DNA of 64,000 bases. It comes from Streptomyces sp. DH-12. GTDB taxonomy: Bacteria > Actinomycetota > Actinomycetes > Streptomycetales > Streptomycetaceae. Every line of letters starts with the position of its first letter. Position 1 is the stretch's first letter. This document shows positions 7,598 through 16,411 of this stretch, piece by piece. The stretch spans positions 4,935,001 through 4,999,000 of the forward strand of contig NZ_PPFB01000001.1 of NCBI RefSeq assembly GCF_002899455.1, in the 5' to 3' direction. The notes beneath the pieces were generated by a model. It had not been told where the DNA came from. It did no database searches and saw nothing but the letters and a program-made list of their open reading frames with translations. Made by a program: the position numbers and the translations under genes.

Positions 7598-10240
7598 ATG
7601 GATCTTCGACTGCCCGGCCTCGGGCGGCCGCGGCCCCGGCGTGCCCTCGCCGCCGCGGCCGCCGTCGTCGTGCTCGCGGGGGCCGGCACCTGGACCGCCG
7701 TCGCCTCCGACGCCGAGCCCTCCGTGCGCCGCGCCGACCGCGTCATGACCACGGACGACGGGGTGCGCATCGACACCTCCTACTTCACCGCCGGACCCGA
7801 CGGGCGGCGTCCCGCCGTGCTGCTCGGCCACGGCTTCGGCGGCAGCAAGGAGGACGTCCGGGAACAGGCCGAGGACCTCGCCCGCGACGGGTACGCCGTC
7901 CTCACCTGGTCCGCGCGCGGCTTCGGCGGGTCCACCGGGAAGATCGGGCTGAACGACCCCGAGGGCGAGGTCGCCGACGTCTCCCGGCTCGTCGACTGGC
8001 TGGCCACGCGGCCCGAGGTCCGCCTCGACCAGGACGGCGACCCCCGCGTGGGCATGGCCGGCAACTCCTACGGCGGGGCCGTCGCCCTGCTCGGCGCGGG
8101 ACACGACGACCGGATCGACGCCATCGCCCCGGCCATCACCTACTTCGACCTCGCCGAGGCCCTGTTCCCGGGCGGCGTGTTCAAGAAGCTGTGGGCGGGC
8201 GCCTTCGTCACCTCCGGCGGCGGCTGCGCCCGCTTCGAGCCCGAGCTGTGCGCCATGTACGAGCGGGTCGCCGAGTCCGGCGTGCCCGACGAGCGGGCGC
8301 GGGCCCTTCTCGAAGCACGCTCGCCGGCCGCCGTCGCGGACCGCATCGACGTGCCCACCCTGCTGATGCAGGGGCAGACCGACTCGCTGTTCCCGCTCGG
8401 CCAGGCCGACGCCGCCGCACGCGCGATCCGCGCCAACGGCGCCCCCGTCGGCGTCGACTGGCTCGCCGGCGGGCACGACGGCGGCGACCCCGAGACCGAC
8501 CGTCTGCACGAGCGCGTCCGCGCCTGGTTCGACCGGTACCTCAAGGGCGACGAGAACGCCGACACCGGCCCCGCCTTCCGCGTCACCCGCACCGGGGGCG
8601 TCGACTCCACCGACGGCCGGGCCCAGCTGCGCGGCGCGAGCGCCGACGCCTACCCGGGCCTGCGCGGCGGCGGCCGCTCCGTGAAGCTCACCGGCCGCGA
8701 GCAGAGCTTCGCCAACCCGGCCGGCGCCAGCCCGCCCGCCGTGTCCGCGCTGCCCGGCATCGGCGGCGCCGGCGGCCTCTCCCAGCTCTCCTCCCTCGGC
8801 GTCGGCGTCTCCCTGGACTTCCCGGGCCAGCACGCCCGCTTCGAGTCCGCCCCCGTCGCCCGCGACCTGCGCATCACCGGCTCCCCGGCCGTCACCGTGC
8901 GGGTCAGGTCCACCAGCGACGACGCCGTCCTCTTCGCCAAGGTCTACGACGTCGGCCCGGACGGCCGGCAGCAGGTGCTGCCCTCCCAGCTCGTCACCCC
9001 GGTCCGCGTCGAGGGCGCCCGCGCCGGGAAGGACGTGCGGCTCACCCTCCCGGCCGTCGACCACGAGGTCCGCGAGGGCCACCGGCTGCGCCTGGTCCTC
9101 GCCTCCACCGACCTCGCCCACGCCTCCCCGGCCGCCCCGGCGACGTACACCGTGTCCCTGAGGAGCGACCTCACGGTGCCCACCGCCCCCGGCGTGACCA
9201 CCGCCGCGGCCCCGCTGCCCGCGTGGGTGGTGTGGCTGCCGGTCGCCGGCGCGGCCGTCGCGCTCGCGCTGCTGCTCACCGGCCGCCGCACCGCCGCCCC
9301 GGCCCCCGATCCGGACCTGGCCGACGTACCGCTCCAGATCACCGGCCTGAGCAAGCGGTACGCCCGCTCCGTCGACCGGTACGCCGTGCGGGACCTGTCG
9401 TTCCGGGTGGAGAAGGGCCAGGTGCTCGGCCTGCTCGGGCCCAACGGCGCCGGCAAGACCACCACCCTGCGCATGCTGATGGGCCTCATCAAGCCCGACG
9501 ACGGCGAGATCCGGGTGTTCGGCCACGCCGTCCGCCCCGGCGCCCCCGTGCTCTCCCGGGTCGGCGCCTTCGTCGAGGGCGCGGGCTTCCTGCCGCACCT
9601 GTCCGGCCGGGAGAACCTGGAGCTGTACTGGGCCGCCACCGGCCGCCCGCCCGGGGACGCCCACCTCGACGAGGCCCTGGAGATCGCCGGCCTCGGCGAT
9701 GCCCTCGCCCGCGCGGTGCGCACCTACTCGCAGGGCATGCGCCAGCGGCTCGCCATCGCCCAGGCCATGCTCGGCCTGCCGGACCTGCTGATCCTCGACG
9801 AACCGACCAACGGCCTCGACCCGCCGCAGATCCGCGAGATGCGCGAGGTGATGATCCGGTACGCGGCCGCCGGACGCACGGTGATCGTCTCCAGCCACCT
9901 GCTGGCGGAGGTCGAGCAGTCCTGCACCCACCTCGTCGTCATGGACCGCGGCCGGCTGGTGCAGGCCGGACCGGTGCACGACATCATCGGCTCCGGCGAC
10001 ACCCTCCTCGTCGGCACCGTCACGCCCGTCGAGGAGCCGCTCGCCGAGAAGGTCGCCGCGCTGCCCGGCGTCGCCTCCGCCGTCCGCACCGACGAGGGAC
10101 TGCTGGTCCGGCTCGGCGCCGACGGCACCGCCCCCCGGCTGATCGCGGAACTCGTCCGGCTGGAGGTGCCCGTGACGTCGGTGGGCCCCCACCGCCGCCT
10201 CGAGGACGCCTTCCTCACCCTGATCGGAGGTTCCGCATGA
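7598..10240 (+). CDS. secreted X-Pro-peptidase-like hydrolase fused to an ABC transporter ATPase
   Basis: An 880-residue fusion. It has an N-terminal hydrophobic segment (17-30), then an alpha/beta-hydrolase of the CocE/X-Pro dipeptidyl-peptidase type with nucleophile Ser157 (GNSYG). A jelly-roll-like domain follows to about residue 530 and a transmembrane helix spans about 538-561. The C-terminal ABC ATPase has Walker A GPNGAGKTT near 613, signature YSQGMRQR near 709 and Walker B LLILDEP near 730. Topology predicts the hydrolase outside and the ATPase inside. The stop overlaps the permease ATG. No Shine-Dalgarno site is seen; TACGGT just upstream suggests a leaderless start. Substrate unknown; possibly peptide or antibiotic hydrolysis plus export. 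Confidence 0.85.
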   Translation: MDLRLPGLGRPRPRRALAAAAAVVVLAGAGTWTAVASDAEPSVRRADRVMTTDDGVRIDTSYFTAGPDGRRPAVLLGHGFGGSKEDVREQAEDLARDGYAVLTWSARGFGGSTGKIGLNDPEGEVADVSRLVDWLATRPEVRLDQDGDPRVGMAGNSYGGAVALLGAGHDDRIDAIAPAITYFDLAEALFPGGVFKKLWAGAFVTSGGGCARFEPELCAMYERVAESGVPDERARALLEARSPAAVADRIDVPTLLMQGQTDSLFPLGQADAAARAIRANGAPVGVDWLAGGHDGGDPETDRLHERVRAWFDRYLKGDENADTGPAFRVTRTGGVDSTDGRAQLRGASADAYPGLRGGGRSVKLTGREQSFANPAGASPPAVSALPGIGGAGGLSQLSSLGVGVSLDFPGQHARFESAPVARDLRITGSPAVTVRVRSTSDDAVLFAKVYDVGPDGRQQVLPSQLVTPVRVEGARAGKDVRLTLPAVDHEVREGHRLRLVLASTDLAHASPAAPATYTVSLRSDLTVPTAPGVTTAAAPLPAWVVWLPVAGAAVALALLLTGRRTAAPAPDPDLADVPLQITGLSKRYARSVDRYAVRDLSFRVEKGQVLGLLGPNGAGKTTTLRMLMGLIKPDDGEIRVFGHAVRPGAPVLSRVGAFVEGAGFLPHLSGRENLELYWAATGRPPGDAHLDEALEIAGLGDALARAVRTYSQGMRQRLAIAQAMLGLPDLLILDEPTNGLDPPQIREMREVMIRYAAAGRTVIVSSHLLAEVEQSCTHLVVMDRGRLVQAGPVHDIIGSGDTLLVGTVTPVEEPLAEKVAALPGVASAVRTDEGLLVRLGADGTAPRLIAELVRLEVPVTSVGPHRRLEDAFLTLIGGSA

Positions 10241-11136
10241 GCGCGCTCGCCGAGCGGGCCGAGCAGTCCGGGACCTCCGGGCCGCCCGCACCCGCCGAGA
10301 CCGCCGACGGCTACCGTGCCGGCCGCACCCTGCCGCTGCGGGTCGAGCTGGTCCGCCAGCTCAAGCGGCGGCGCACCCTCGTCATGGGCGCGGTCCTCGC
10401 CGTGCTGCCGTTCGTACTGGTGATCGCCTTCGCGATCGGCGGGGAGCCGGACCGCCCCGGCGGCCGGGTGAACCTGATGGACACGGCCACCGCGTCCGGG
10501 GCCAACTTCGCCGCCGTCAACCTCTTCGTGTCGGCGGGCTTCCTGCTGGTCATCCCGGTCGCCCTGTTCTGCGGGGACACCGTCGCCTCGGAGGCCGGCT
10601 GGTCCTCCCTGCGCTACCTGCTCGCGGCGCCCGTGCCCCGGATGCGGCTGCTGTGGTCCAAGCTGATCGTCGGACTGGGGCTCAGTCTCGCCGCGATGGT
10701 GCTGCTGCCGGTGGTGGCGCTCGCCGTCGGCGCCGTCGCCTACGGCTGGGGCCCGCTGCACATCCCGACCGGCGGCACGCTCGACCCCGCCACCGCCGCC
10801 GGGCGGCTCGCGGTGGTCGTCGCGTACCTCTTCGTGTCGCAGCTGGTCACCGCCGGACTGGCGTTCTGGCTGTCCACCCGCACCGACGCCCCGCTGGGCG
10901 CGGTCGGCGGCGCCGTCGGCCTGACCATCGTCGGCAACGTCCTGGACGCCGTGACCGCCCTCGGCGACTGGCGGCACTTCCTGCCGGCTCACTGGCAGTT
11001 CGCCTGGGCGGACGCCGTCCAGCCCACCCCGGAGTGGTCCGGCATGATCCAGGGCGCGTCGGTGTCCGTGACGTACGCGCTCGTGCTGTTCGCACTGGCG
11101 TTCCGGGGGTTCGCGCGCAAGGACGTGGTGTCCTGA
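10237..11136 (+). CDS. ABC transporter permease (ABC-2 type)
   Basis: A 299-residue integral membrane protein with about six hydrophobic segments, starting with a cytoplasmic tail rich in Glu and Pro. The ATG overlaps the TGA of the hydrolase-ATPase fusion (ATGA), so the two are translationally coupled and should form one transporter. The segment GFLLVIPVALFCGDTVASE resembles ABC-2 permeases that sense or export peptides and drugs. It ends RGFARKDVVS, a common end in this family. The substrate is unknown. Confidence 0.85.
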   Translation: MSALAERAEQSGTSGPPAPAETADGYRAGRTLPLRVELVRQLKRRRTLVMGAVLAVLPFVLVIAFAIGGEPDRPGGRVNLMDTATASGANFAAVNLFVSAGFLLVIPVALFCGDTVASEAGWSSLRYLLAAPVPRMRLLWSKLIVGLGLSLAAMVLLPVVALAVGAVAYGWGPLHIPTGGTLDPATAAGRLAVVVAYLFVSQLVTAGLAFWLSTRTDAPLGAVGGAVGLTIVGNVLDAVTALGDWRHFLPAHWQFAWADAVQPTPEWSGMIQGASVSVTYALVLFALAFRGFARKDVVS

Positions 11137-11312
11137 CCTGCTCCCGCGTGACCGTCACGCGGGCCAACCGGGTGAATCTGCGCAACCGATTCCCCGCAGC
11201 GGGGTTGGAGAGGGAGACAGGCCACAGAGCAGCCGGGGCCGTGACGCGCGGCCTCGGCCGCCTCTCTCATGCCGGGGCCGGCCTCCCATCTTCAAGCAGG
11301 AAGACAACCACA

Positions 11313-12233
11313 TTGCGACAGACCCTGAGCAGGGGAGTGTTCACGGCGGCCGCTGCCGCCACGGGCATTCTGTCCCTGTACGGAACCCCCGCCCTCGCCG
11401 ACTCGTTCGCGGGGGGCGGTGCCGAGGATTCTCCCGGTGTGCTGTCCGGGAACAATGTGCAGGCGCCCGTCCATGCCCCCGTGAACGCCTGCGGCAACAC
11501 CGTCACCGCCGTGGGGGCTCTCAACAGCGCGTCCGGCAACACGTGCGTCAACGAGTCCGGCGGCCACGGCGAGTCGGCCGGCGGGGCCCACGCGGCCGGC
11601 GGCGCCGAGGGCTCGCCCGGTGTGCTGTCCGGGAACAACGTGCAGGCGCCCGTCCACGCCCCCGTGAACGCCTGCGGCAACAACGTCACCGTCGTCGGCG
11701 GGCTCAACAGCGCCTCCGACAACACCTGCGCCAACGTCTCGGAGGGCTCGCACGGCGGCAAGTCCTCGGACCGCCCGGACCGCTCGGCGCACTCCCGCCA
11801 CGAGACCGCCTCGGGCGTCTCGCACGCCGAGAGCGGCGGGGCCCACGCGGTCGGCGCCGCCAAGGGATCGCCCGGCGTGCTCTCCGGCAACGTCATCCAG
11901 GCGCCCGTCGACCTGTCGCTGAACGCGTGTGGCAACAGCGTCAACCTCGTCGGCCTGTTCAACGACGCCTCCGGCAACACCTGCGTCAACGAGTCCGGCC
12001 ACGAGGAGAAGGAGCCGGAGAAGACGCCGGAGAAGGACAAGCCCGAGCCGCCCGCCAAGGCCGTGACGCCGCCGAAGCACGTCGAGCCGCCGGCCGTCGA
12101 CACGCCGGACAGCCCGCCGCACCTCGCGGAGACCGGCACCGACGGCCTGATGGCCGCCTCCGCCGCCGGTGCCGCGCTGCTCACCGGCGGGGCCGTGCTG
12201 TACCGCCGCGGCCGCGTCGGCGCCCGCCGCTGA
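11313..12233 (+). CDS. long chaplin with three chaplin domains and a sortase signal
   Basis: Hydrophobic cell-surface protein that coats aerial hyphae. From the TTG start (AGGAAG upstream; LRQTLSRG matches known chaplin N-termini) it has 306 residues: signal peptide to about 29, three chaplin domains at about 37-82, 97-142 and 181-228, a Glu/Pro/Lys-rich wall spanner, LAETG at 271-275, a hydrophobic segment and an Arg-rich tail. Each chaplin domain has its Cys pair (60/78, 121/139, 206/224). Known long chaplins have two domains, so three is unusual. Position suggests a ChpA relative. A strong terminator follows. Confidence 0.9.
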   Translation: MRQTLSRGVFTAAAAATGILSLYGTPALADSFAGGGAEDSPGVLSGNNVQAPVHAPVNACGNTVTAVGALNSASGNTCVNESGGHGESAGGAHAAGGAEGSPGVLSGNNVQAPVHAPVNACGNNVTVVGGLNSASDNTCANVSEGSHGGKSSDRPDRSAHSRHETASGVSHAESGGAHAVGAAKGSPGVLSGNVIQAPVDLSLNACGNSVNLVGLFNDASGNTCVNESGHEEKEPEKTPEKDKPEPPAKAVTPPKHVEPPAVDTPDSPPHLAETGTDGLMAASAAGAALLTGGAVLYRRGRVGARR

Positions 12234-12242
12234 CAGCTCCGC

Positions 12243-12271
12243 GGATGCCGGACCCACCCCACCCGGCATCC
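12243..12271 (+). terminator. hairpin just after the long chaplin gene
   Basis: GGATGCCGG and CCGGCATCC pair perfectly around a C-rich loop, ten bases after the chaplin stop. Confidence 0.5.
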
Positions 12272-12278
12272 ACACCCC

Positions 12279-12322
12279 CACGAAGCGTCCCCCGGACCTC
12301 CTGGTCCGGGGGACGCTTCGTG
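12279..12322. terminator. 20-bp perfect bidirectional terminator
   Basis: A 20-base arm beginning CACGAAGCGTCC pairs exactly with its complement around a TCCT loop. It sits between the convergent chaplin and flavoprotein genes and should stop transcription both ways. Confidence 0.85.
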
Positions 12323-12332
12323 ACACCGGCCG

Positions 12333-13601
12333 TCAGCCGCGCACCGGGGCCGGCGCGCCGCCGCGGCCGGCGCCCGCGGGCACCGGCACGGTCCCGCGCG
12401 CCGGGGCCGCCCGCAGCCGCCTGCGCACCCCCTGCACCAGCGTCGACGCCGTGAACGTCGCCCCGTGCACGAACCGCATCGCCGGACCGAACCCGGGCGC
12501 CGTCACCAGACCCGCCAGGAACAGGCCGGGGTAGGACGACTCGAAGCCCCGGCCGACCACCGGGGACCCGTCGGGCAGCGCCGTCATCGCGCCGCGCAGC
12601 TCCGCCGACAGCAGCCCCAGCCGGTCACGGTGCGCCTTGAAGCCGGTGGCGGCGATGACGTGCTCGGTCTCCAGGGTGCGCCGCGCGCCCGTCCGGTCGG
12701 CCAGCTCCAGCCGCAGCCCGCCCGGCACCGCGGCCGCCGCGGTCACCTCGTGGCCCGGCAGCAGGTCCACCGCGCGCTCCACCCGCTCCCGCACCCACCA
12801 GGCGCCCGCCGGACCCAGCGCCGTCGCCGCGATCCGGGTCCGGGTCGCCTCCGGCAGCCGCCGGAACAGCCCCGGCCGCTCCGAGTAGAACCAGTTCCGC
12901 CAGCCCGGCCCCAGACCGCTGTGCGGGGAGCGCAGCGACTGCCACCACGGCCGCTCCCACGGCGGCGGCACGTCGTTCCAGCGCAGCCGCTCCGCCCGCG
13001 CCAGCACCCGCACCCGCGTGCCCTGCTCCGCCAGCAGCGCCGCCGTCTCCAGCGCCGCCTGCCCGCCGCCGATCACCGTGACGTCCTTGCCCTGGAAGGG
13101 ACCCAGGTCGCTGTGGTGGCTGCTGTGCGTCACCAGCGTCGGGTGCAGCCCGCGCAGCGCCGCCGGCACCTCGATGAACGGCATCACGCCCACCGCCAGC
13201 GCCACCGTCCGCGCGTGCAGCACCTCCCCGTCCTCGGCGACCGCGCTGAAGCCCTCCGGGCCCGACGACACCCGCGCGATCAGCCGCTCGTCCACCTCCG
13301 GCACGGCGTGGCGCGCGAACCACAGCCCGTACGAGGCGAAGTCCGCCACCGGGATCGGCTGCGCGTGACGCGCGGTCAGGCCCCGCTCGGCGCAGTACGC
13401 GTCCAGCCGCCAGCGTCCGGCCGGGTCGGACAGGTTGGACGCCCACGGCTCCGACTTCAGGAACATCCCGGCCGGCATGTGGTCCCGCCAGGACGCCATG
13501 GGCCGGCCGAGGACACGCAGGTTCAGTCCGGCGGCCGCCGCGTGCGACGCGATCGACAGACCGTACGGACCCGCGCCCACCACCAGGAGGTCGTACATCA
13601 T
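12333..13601 (-). CDS. FAD-dependent monooxygenase-like flavoprotein
   Basis: A 422-residue two-dinucleotide-binding-fold flavoprotein: FAD motif GAGPYG near residue 10, a second fold with IGGGQAALETAALL, and the ATGFK motif near the C-terminus. This layout is that of N-hydroxylating or class B flavin monooxygenases. An oxygenase or reductase acting on an amine or thioether is plausible; the substrate is unknown. The start overlaps the stop of the upstream ATP-grasp gene (TGATG), so the two are coupled and may build or modify one small molecule. A second ATG directly follows the first. Confidence 0.8.
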   Translation of the reverse strand: MMYDLLVVGAGPYGLSIASHAAAAGLNLRVLGRPMASWRDHMPAGMFLKSEPWASNLSDPAGRWRLDAYCAERGLTARHAQPIPVADFASYGLWFARHAVPEVDERLIARVSSGPEGFSAVAEDGEVLHARTVALAVGVMPFIEVPAALRGLHPTLVTHSSHHSDLGPFQGKDVTVIGGGQAALETAALLAEQGTRVRVLARAERLRWNDVPPPWERPWWQSLRSPHSGLGPGWRNWFYSERPGLFRRLPEATRTRIAATALGPAGAWWVRERVERAVDLLPGHEVTAAAAVPGGLRLELADRTGARRTLETEHVIAATGFKAHRDRLGLLSAELRGAMTALPDGSPVVGRGFESSYPGLFLAGLVTAPGFGPAMRFVHGATFTASTLVQGVRRRLRAAPARGTVPVPAGAGRGGAPAPVRG

Positions 13602-14857
13602 CAGCTGCTCGCTTTCTCGTTGTCGGTCGTCAGGGAGGGCGTGTCCGCCCGGGGCGCCGGGCGCTGCGCCGGCACCTCGGCCGCGGCGCCCAGGCGCCGG
13701 CGCAGCCGGCCGGACACATGACGGACCCACAGGGCCCACATCGCCCAGCCCGGGGCGCGGTCGTCGCCCGCGTACCAGGCCAGTTCACGCCCGCCGGGCG
13801 CGGGACGCAGCGCGGCGAGGGGCGCGTAGTTCTCCACCACGAACGCCCTGCCGGCCACCGGATCGCCGCCGGACAGCGGACGCCCCGTCAGGTCCGCGTG
13901 CAGCGCCCGTACGACGTCCAGGCCCGCGCTGTCGGCGAACAGCCGGAACTGGGCGCCGGGGCGCGGGTTGAAGTCGAGGAGGTGGTAGCGGCCGGTGGTG
14001 CCGCAGCGGCGGAAGTCCAGGTCGAAGACGCCCCGGTAGCCCAGCTCGCCGGTGAGCCGCTCGGCGAGCGCGGACACCTCCGAGTTGGGCGTCCAGCGGC
14101 CCACCGCGGTCAGTCCCGCCCCGCGCGGCCAGGACAGGTGCTTGCGGCCCGGCCCGCCCGCCCGCACCGTCCCGGTGCGGTCGGCGTAGCCGTGGAAGAA
14201 CCAGTCCCGGTCCGTGCCGGGCGGCAGGTACGCCTGGAGCAGCAGCGGGCTGCCCGCCTCCGCGGTGCGCGCGTGCAGTTCCCGCGCCTCGCGGGCCGTG
14301 CGCAGCACCTGTGTGCTGCGCAGCCCGGAGCCCGCCGGGAGCAGCCAGGGCCGGCTCCACTTGGCGACCACGGGCAGCCCGAGCCGCAGCGCGTCCTCGG
14401 CGGCCCGCGCCGGGGTGTCCGGGACCAGCGTGCGCGGGTGCGGCACGCCCACGGAGGCGCACACACCGGCCAGTCCGGCCTTGTCCGCGACGCGTTCGGC
14501 CAGCGCCGGCGGCATCACCGGCAGCAGGTAGGAGGGGGCCAGCTCCTCGCGCAGCCGGGCCGCGGCGATCGCGGTGGCGTCGTCCATCGGCACCAGCACC
14601 GCCGGGCGTCCCACCTGCCCGGCCACGCGGCGCAGCACGGCGAGGATCTCCTCCGCGGACGCGTCCGGGGGCGGCGGGGTGTGCAGCCGGCGCACGAACC
14701 GCGACCGGGCCACGGGACTTTTCGTGCAGTCGGCGACGACATGCACGTCCACCCCCGCCCGGCCGAGCGACCGGACGGCGCCCAGTGTTCCGTGGTGAAA
14801 GGGATTCCGGTCGATCCGCAGCACAACCGCGGGAACCCGGGTGTCAAGCAAGGACAC
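13601..14857 (-). CDS. ATP-grasp ligase
   Basis: A 418-residue protein of the ATP-grasp superfamily (carbamoyl-phosphate synthase large-chain or D-aspartate ligase type). These enzymes activate a carboxylate as acyl phosphate and join it to an amine. Visible features are an N-terminal pre-ATP-grasp fold (VVLRIDRNPFHHGTLGAVRSL), the lysine strand GLPVVAKWSRPW, and the metal-binding tail FDLDFRRC...LLDFNPRPGAQ. The start is GTG. It is divergent from the GH26 gene and coupled to the flavoprotein. The substrate is unknown. Confidence 0.75.
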   Translation of the reverse strand: MSLLDTRVPAVVLRIDRNPFHHGTLGAVRSLGRAGVDVHVVADCTKSPVARSRFVRRLHTPPPPDASAEEILAVLRRVAGQVGRPAVLVPMDDATAIAAARLREELAPSYLLPVMPPALAERVADKAGLAGVCASVGVPHPRTLVPDTPARAAEDALRLGLPVVAKWSRPWLLPAGSGLRSTQVLRTAREARELHARTAEAGSPLLLQAYLPPGTDRDWFFHGYADRTGTVRAGGPGRKHLSWPRGAGLTAVGRWTPNSEVSALAERLTGELGYRGVFDLDFRRCGTTGRYHLLDFNPRPGAQFRLFADSAGLDVVRALHADLTGRPLSGGDPVAGRAFVVENYAPLAALRPAPGGRELAWYAGDDRAPGWAMWALWVRHVSGRLRRRLGAAAEVPAQRPAPRADTPSLTTDNEKASS

Positions 14858-14922
14858 GCATTCTCACTTTCTTCTGGCGCCGTCTCCCCCACACGGGGGA
14901 GAACGGCACTCGAAAGCCGCAG

Positions 14923-14939
14923 CGACAGTGGCACTGTCG
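14923..14939. promoter_or_regulatory. palindrome in a divergent promoter
   Basis: CGACAGT-GGC-ACTGTCG is a perfect seven-base inverted repeat. It is followed by a short AT-rich direct repeat (GTCGTATGTCGTATG) between the ATP-grasp and GH26 genes. It is a plausible operator shared by both directions; the regulator is not known. Confidence 0.45.
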
Positions 14940-15026
14940 TATGTCGTATGGCTGACTTCATATGACTGTTCGTCAACACCGAGGCATTGAGCAGCAGACG
15001 GACGCGAGCGAGAAGAGGAGCAGCCA

Positions 15027-16379
15027 ATGGCCCCACAGCACAGGCGGGTCCGGGCCCGTGCCCTGGCCGTGGGCGCGGCGGCGGTCGTGGTGACGGCCGC
15101 CCTGGCGGCGGGTCCCGCGGCCGGGGCGGCGCCCACGGACGACACCGGGGCCGCGTCGCCGGGCCCCACCGGGCGTCCCGCACCGGCCGCCGGAGCACAG
15201 CCCGCACCGGCCGCCGGGCCCGCCGCGCCGGCCTTCCCCACGCCCGACGTCGGCGTCCCCGCCGTGTCCGTGCCCTACCTCCCCGCGCCCGCCGTCCCCG
15301 CCGTCCCGGAGGTGCGGCCGCCGGCGGTCGCCCCTCCGTCCACGCCCGCCCCCGCGGAGGGCGTGCCGCCGTTCGGCGCGTTCCTCGCCTCCGACGAGCG
15401 CGGCGTGGAGCGGATGGAGCAGCTCAGCCGCTGGCTCGGCGGCGCGGAACTGCGCGTGGGCCACACCTACCTGCCCGGCAACCACTGGAAGGACATCGAG
15501 GGCGACGTCGGCTTCCTCGAGGCGTGGGCGCGGTGGCGCAACGCCGACGACACACGGATGCTCGTCCTCAACGTCCCGCTCCAGGAGCGCAACGAGGCGG
15601 GCGTGCCCGACGGGGAGGTCCGCGAGCTGCTGCGGCGCGGCGCGGCCGGCGAGTTCGACCACCACTTCCGCGCCCTCGCCGAACGGCTCGTCGCGCTGAG
15701 GATCCCGGACACCGTGCTGGTGCTCGGCTGGGAGATGAACGGCATCACCTACACCCACCGCTGCGGCCCCGACCCGGAGAACTGGAAGAAGTACTGGAAC
15801 CGCATCGTCACCACGATGCGTTCCGTCCCCGGCCAGGAATTCCGGTTCGAGTTCACGCCCAACCGGGGCCGCGACGCCGTGCCGTGGACGCAGTGCTATC
15901 CCGGCGACGACACCGTCGACATCATCGGAATGGACTCCTACGACCAGCCGTCCGGGATGTCCTTCGACGAACAGGTGGAGGAACCCTACGGACTCCAGGC
16001 GCACGTCGATTTCGCCAAGGCGCACGGAAAGCCCATCTCCTACCCGGAGTGGGGGCTTTTCCGCAACGGCGACAATCCCGCGTACATGCGCGGCATGCTC
16101 GCCTGGATGCAGCGGCACCGGCCCCTCTACCACACGGTGACCGACTACTGCCCGCACGGCGTGTGGCAGTGCGACGACAACCCGGAGTCCTCCCGCGTCT
16201 TCCGTTCCGCCCTCTACGGCCGCACGCCCGAGGACCCGCAGACCCCGGCGCCCGCCGAGCCGCCCGCGGGACCGGAGCTGCCGGACCACTGCGCGCCGCT
16301 GGACCTCGGACGCTGGGTGGAGCACTGGCTCGGCGGGAAGCTGTGCCTGCGCCTCGACTGGTGGTCGCGCTCCCGGTAG
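15027..16379 (+). CDS. secreted GH26-type glycoside hydrolase
   Basis: A 450-residue secreted enzyme with a signal peptide to about residue 35, a Pro/Ala-rich linker to about 112 and a TIM-barrel domain. The putative acid/base is Glu236 (GWEMNG) and the nucleophile Glu341 (YPEWG), the pattern of GH26 mannanase-like enzymes. GAGGAG precedes the ATG. It converges on the exopolysaccharide operon with a 32-base gap. A role in trimming or releasing the locally made polysaccharide is inferred from position only. A Cys-rich tail (DHCAPLDLGRWVEHWLGGKL) is of unknown function. Confidence 0.75.
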   Translation: MAPQHRRVRARALAVGAAAVVVTAALAAGPAAGAAPTDDTGAASPGPTGRPAPAAGAQPAPAAGPAAPAFPTPDVGVPAVSVPYLPAPAVPAVPEVRPPAVAPPSTPAPAEGVPPFGAFLASDERGVERMEQLSRWLGGAELRVGHTYLPGNHWKDIEGDVGFLEAWARWRNADDTRMLVLNVPLQERNEAGVPDGEVRELLRRGAAGEFDHHFRALAERLVALRIPDTVLVLGWEMNGITYTHRCGPDPENWKKYWNRIVTTMRSVPGQEFRFEFTPNRGRDAVPWTQCYPGDDTVDIIGMDSYDQPSGMSFDEQVEEPYGLQAHVDFAKAHGKPISYPEWGLFRNGDNPAYMRGMLAWMQRHRPLYHTVTDYCPHGVWQCDDNPESSRVFRSALYGRTPEDPQTPAPAEPPAGPELPDHCAPLDLGRWVEHWLGGKLCLRLDWWSRSR

Positions 16380-16411
16380 CGCCGGGCCCGCCCCGGCCGG
16401 GACCACCGCCG

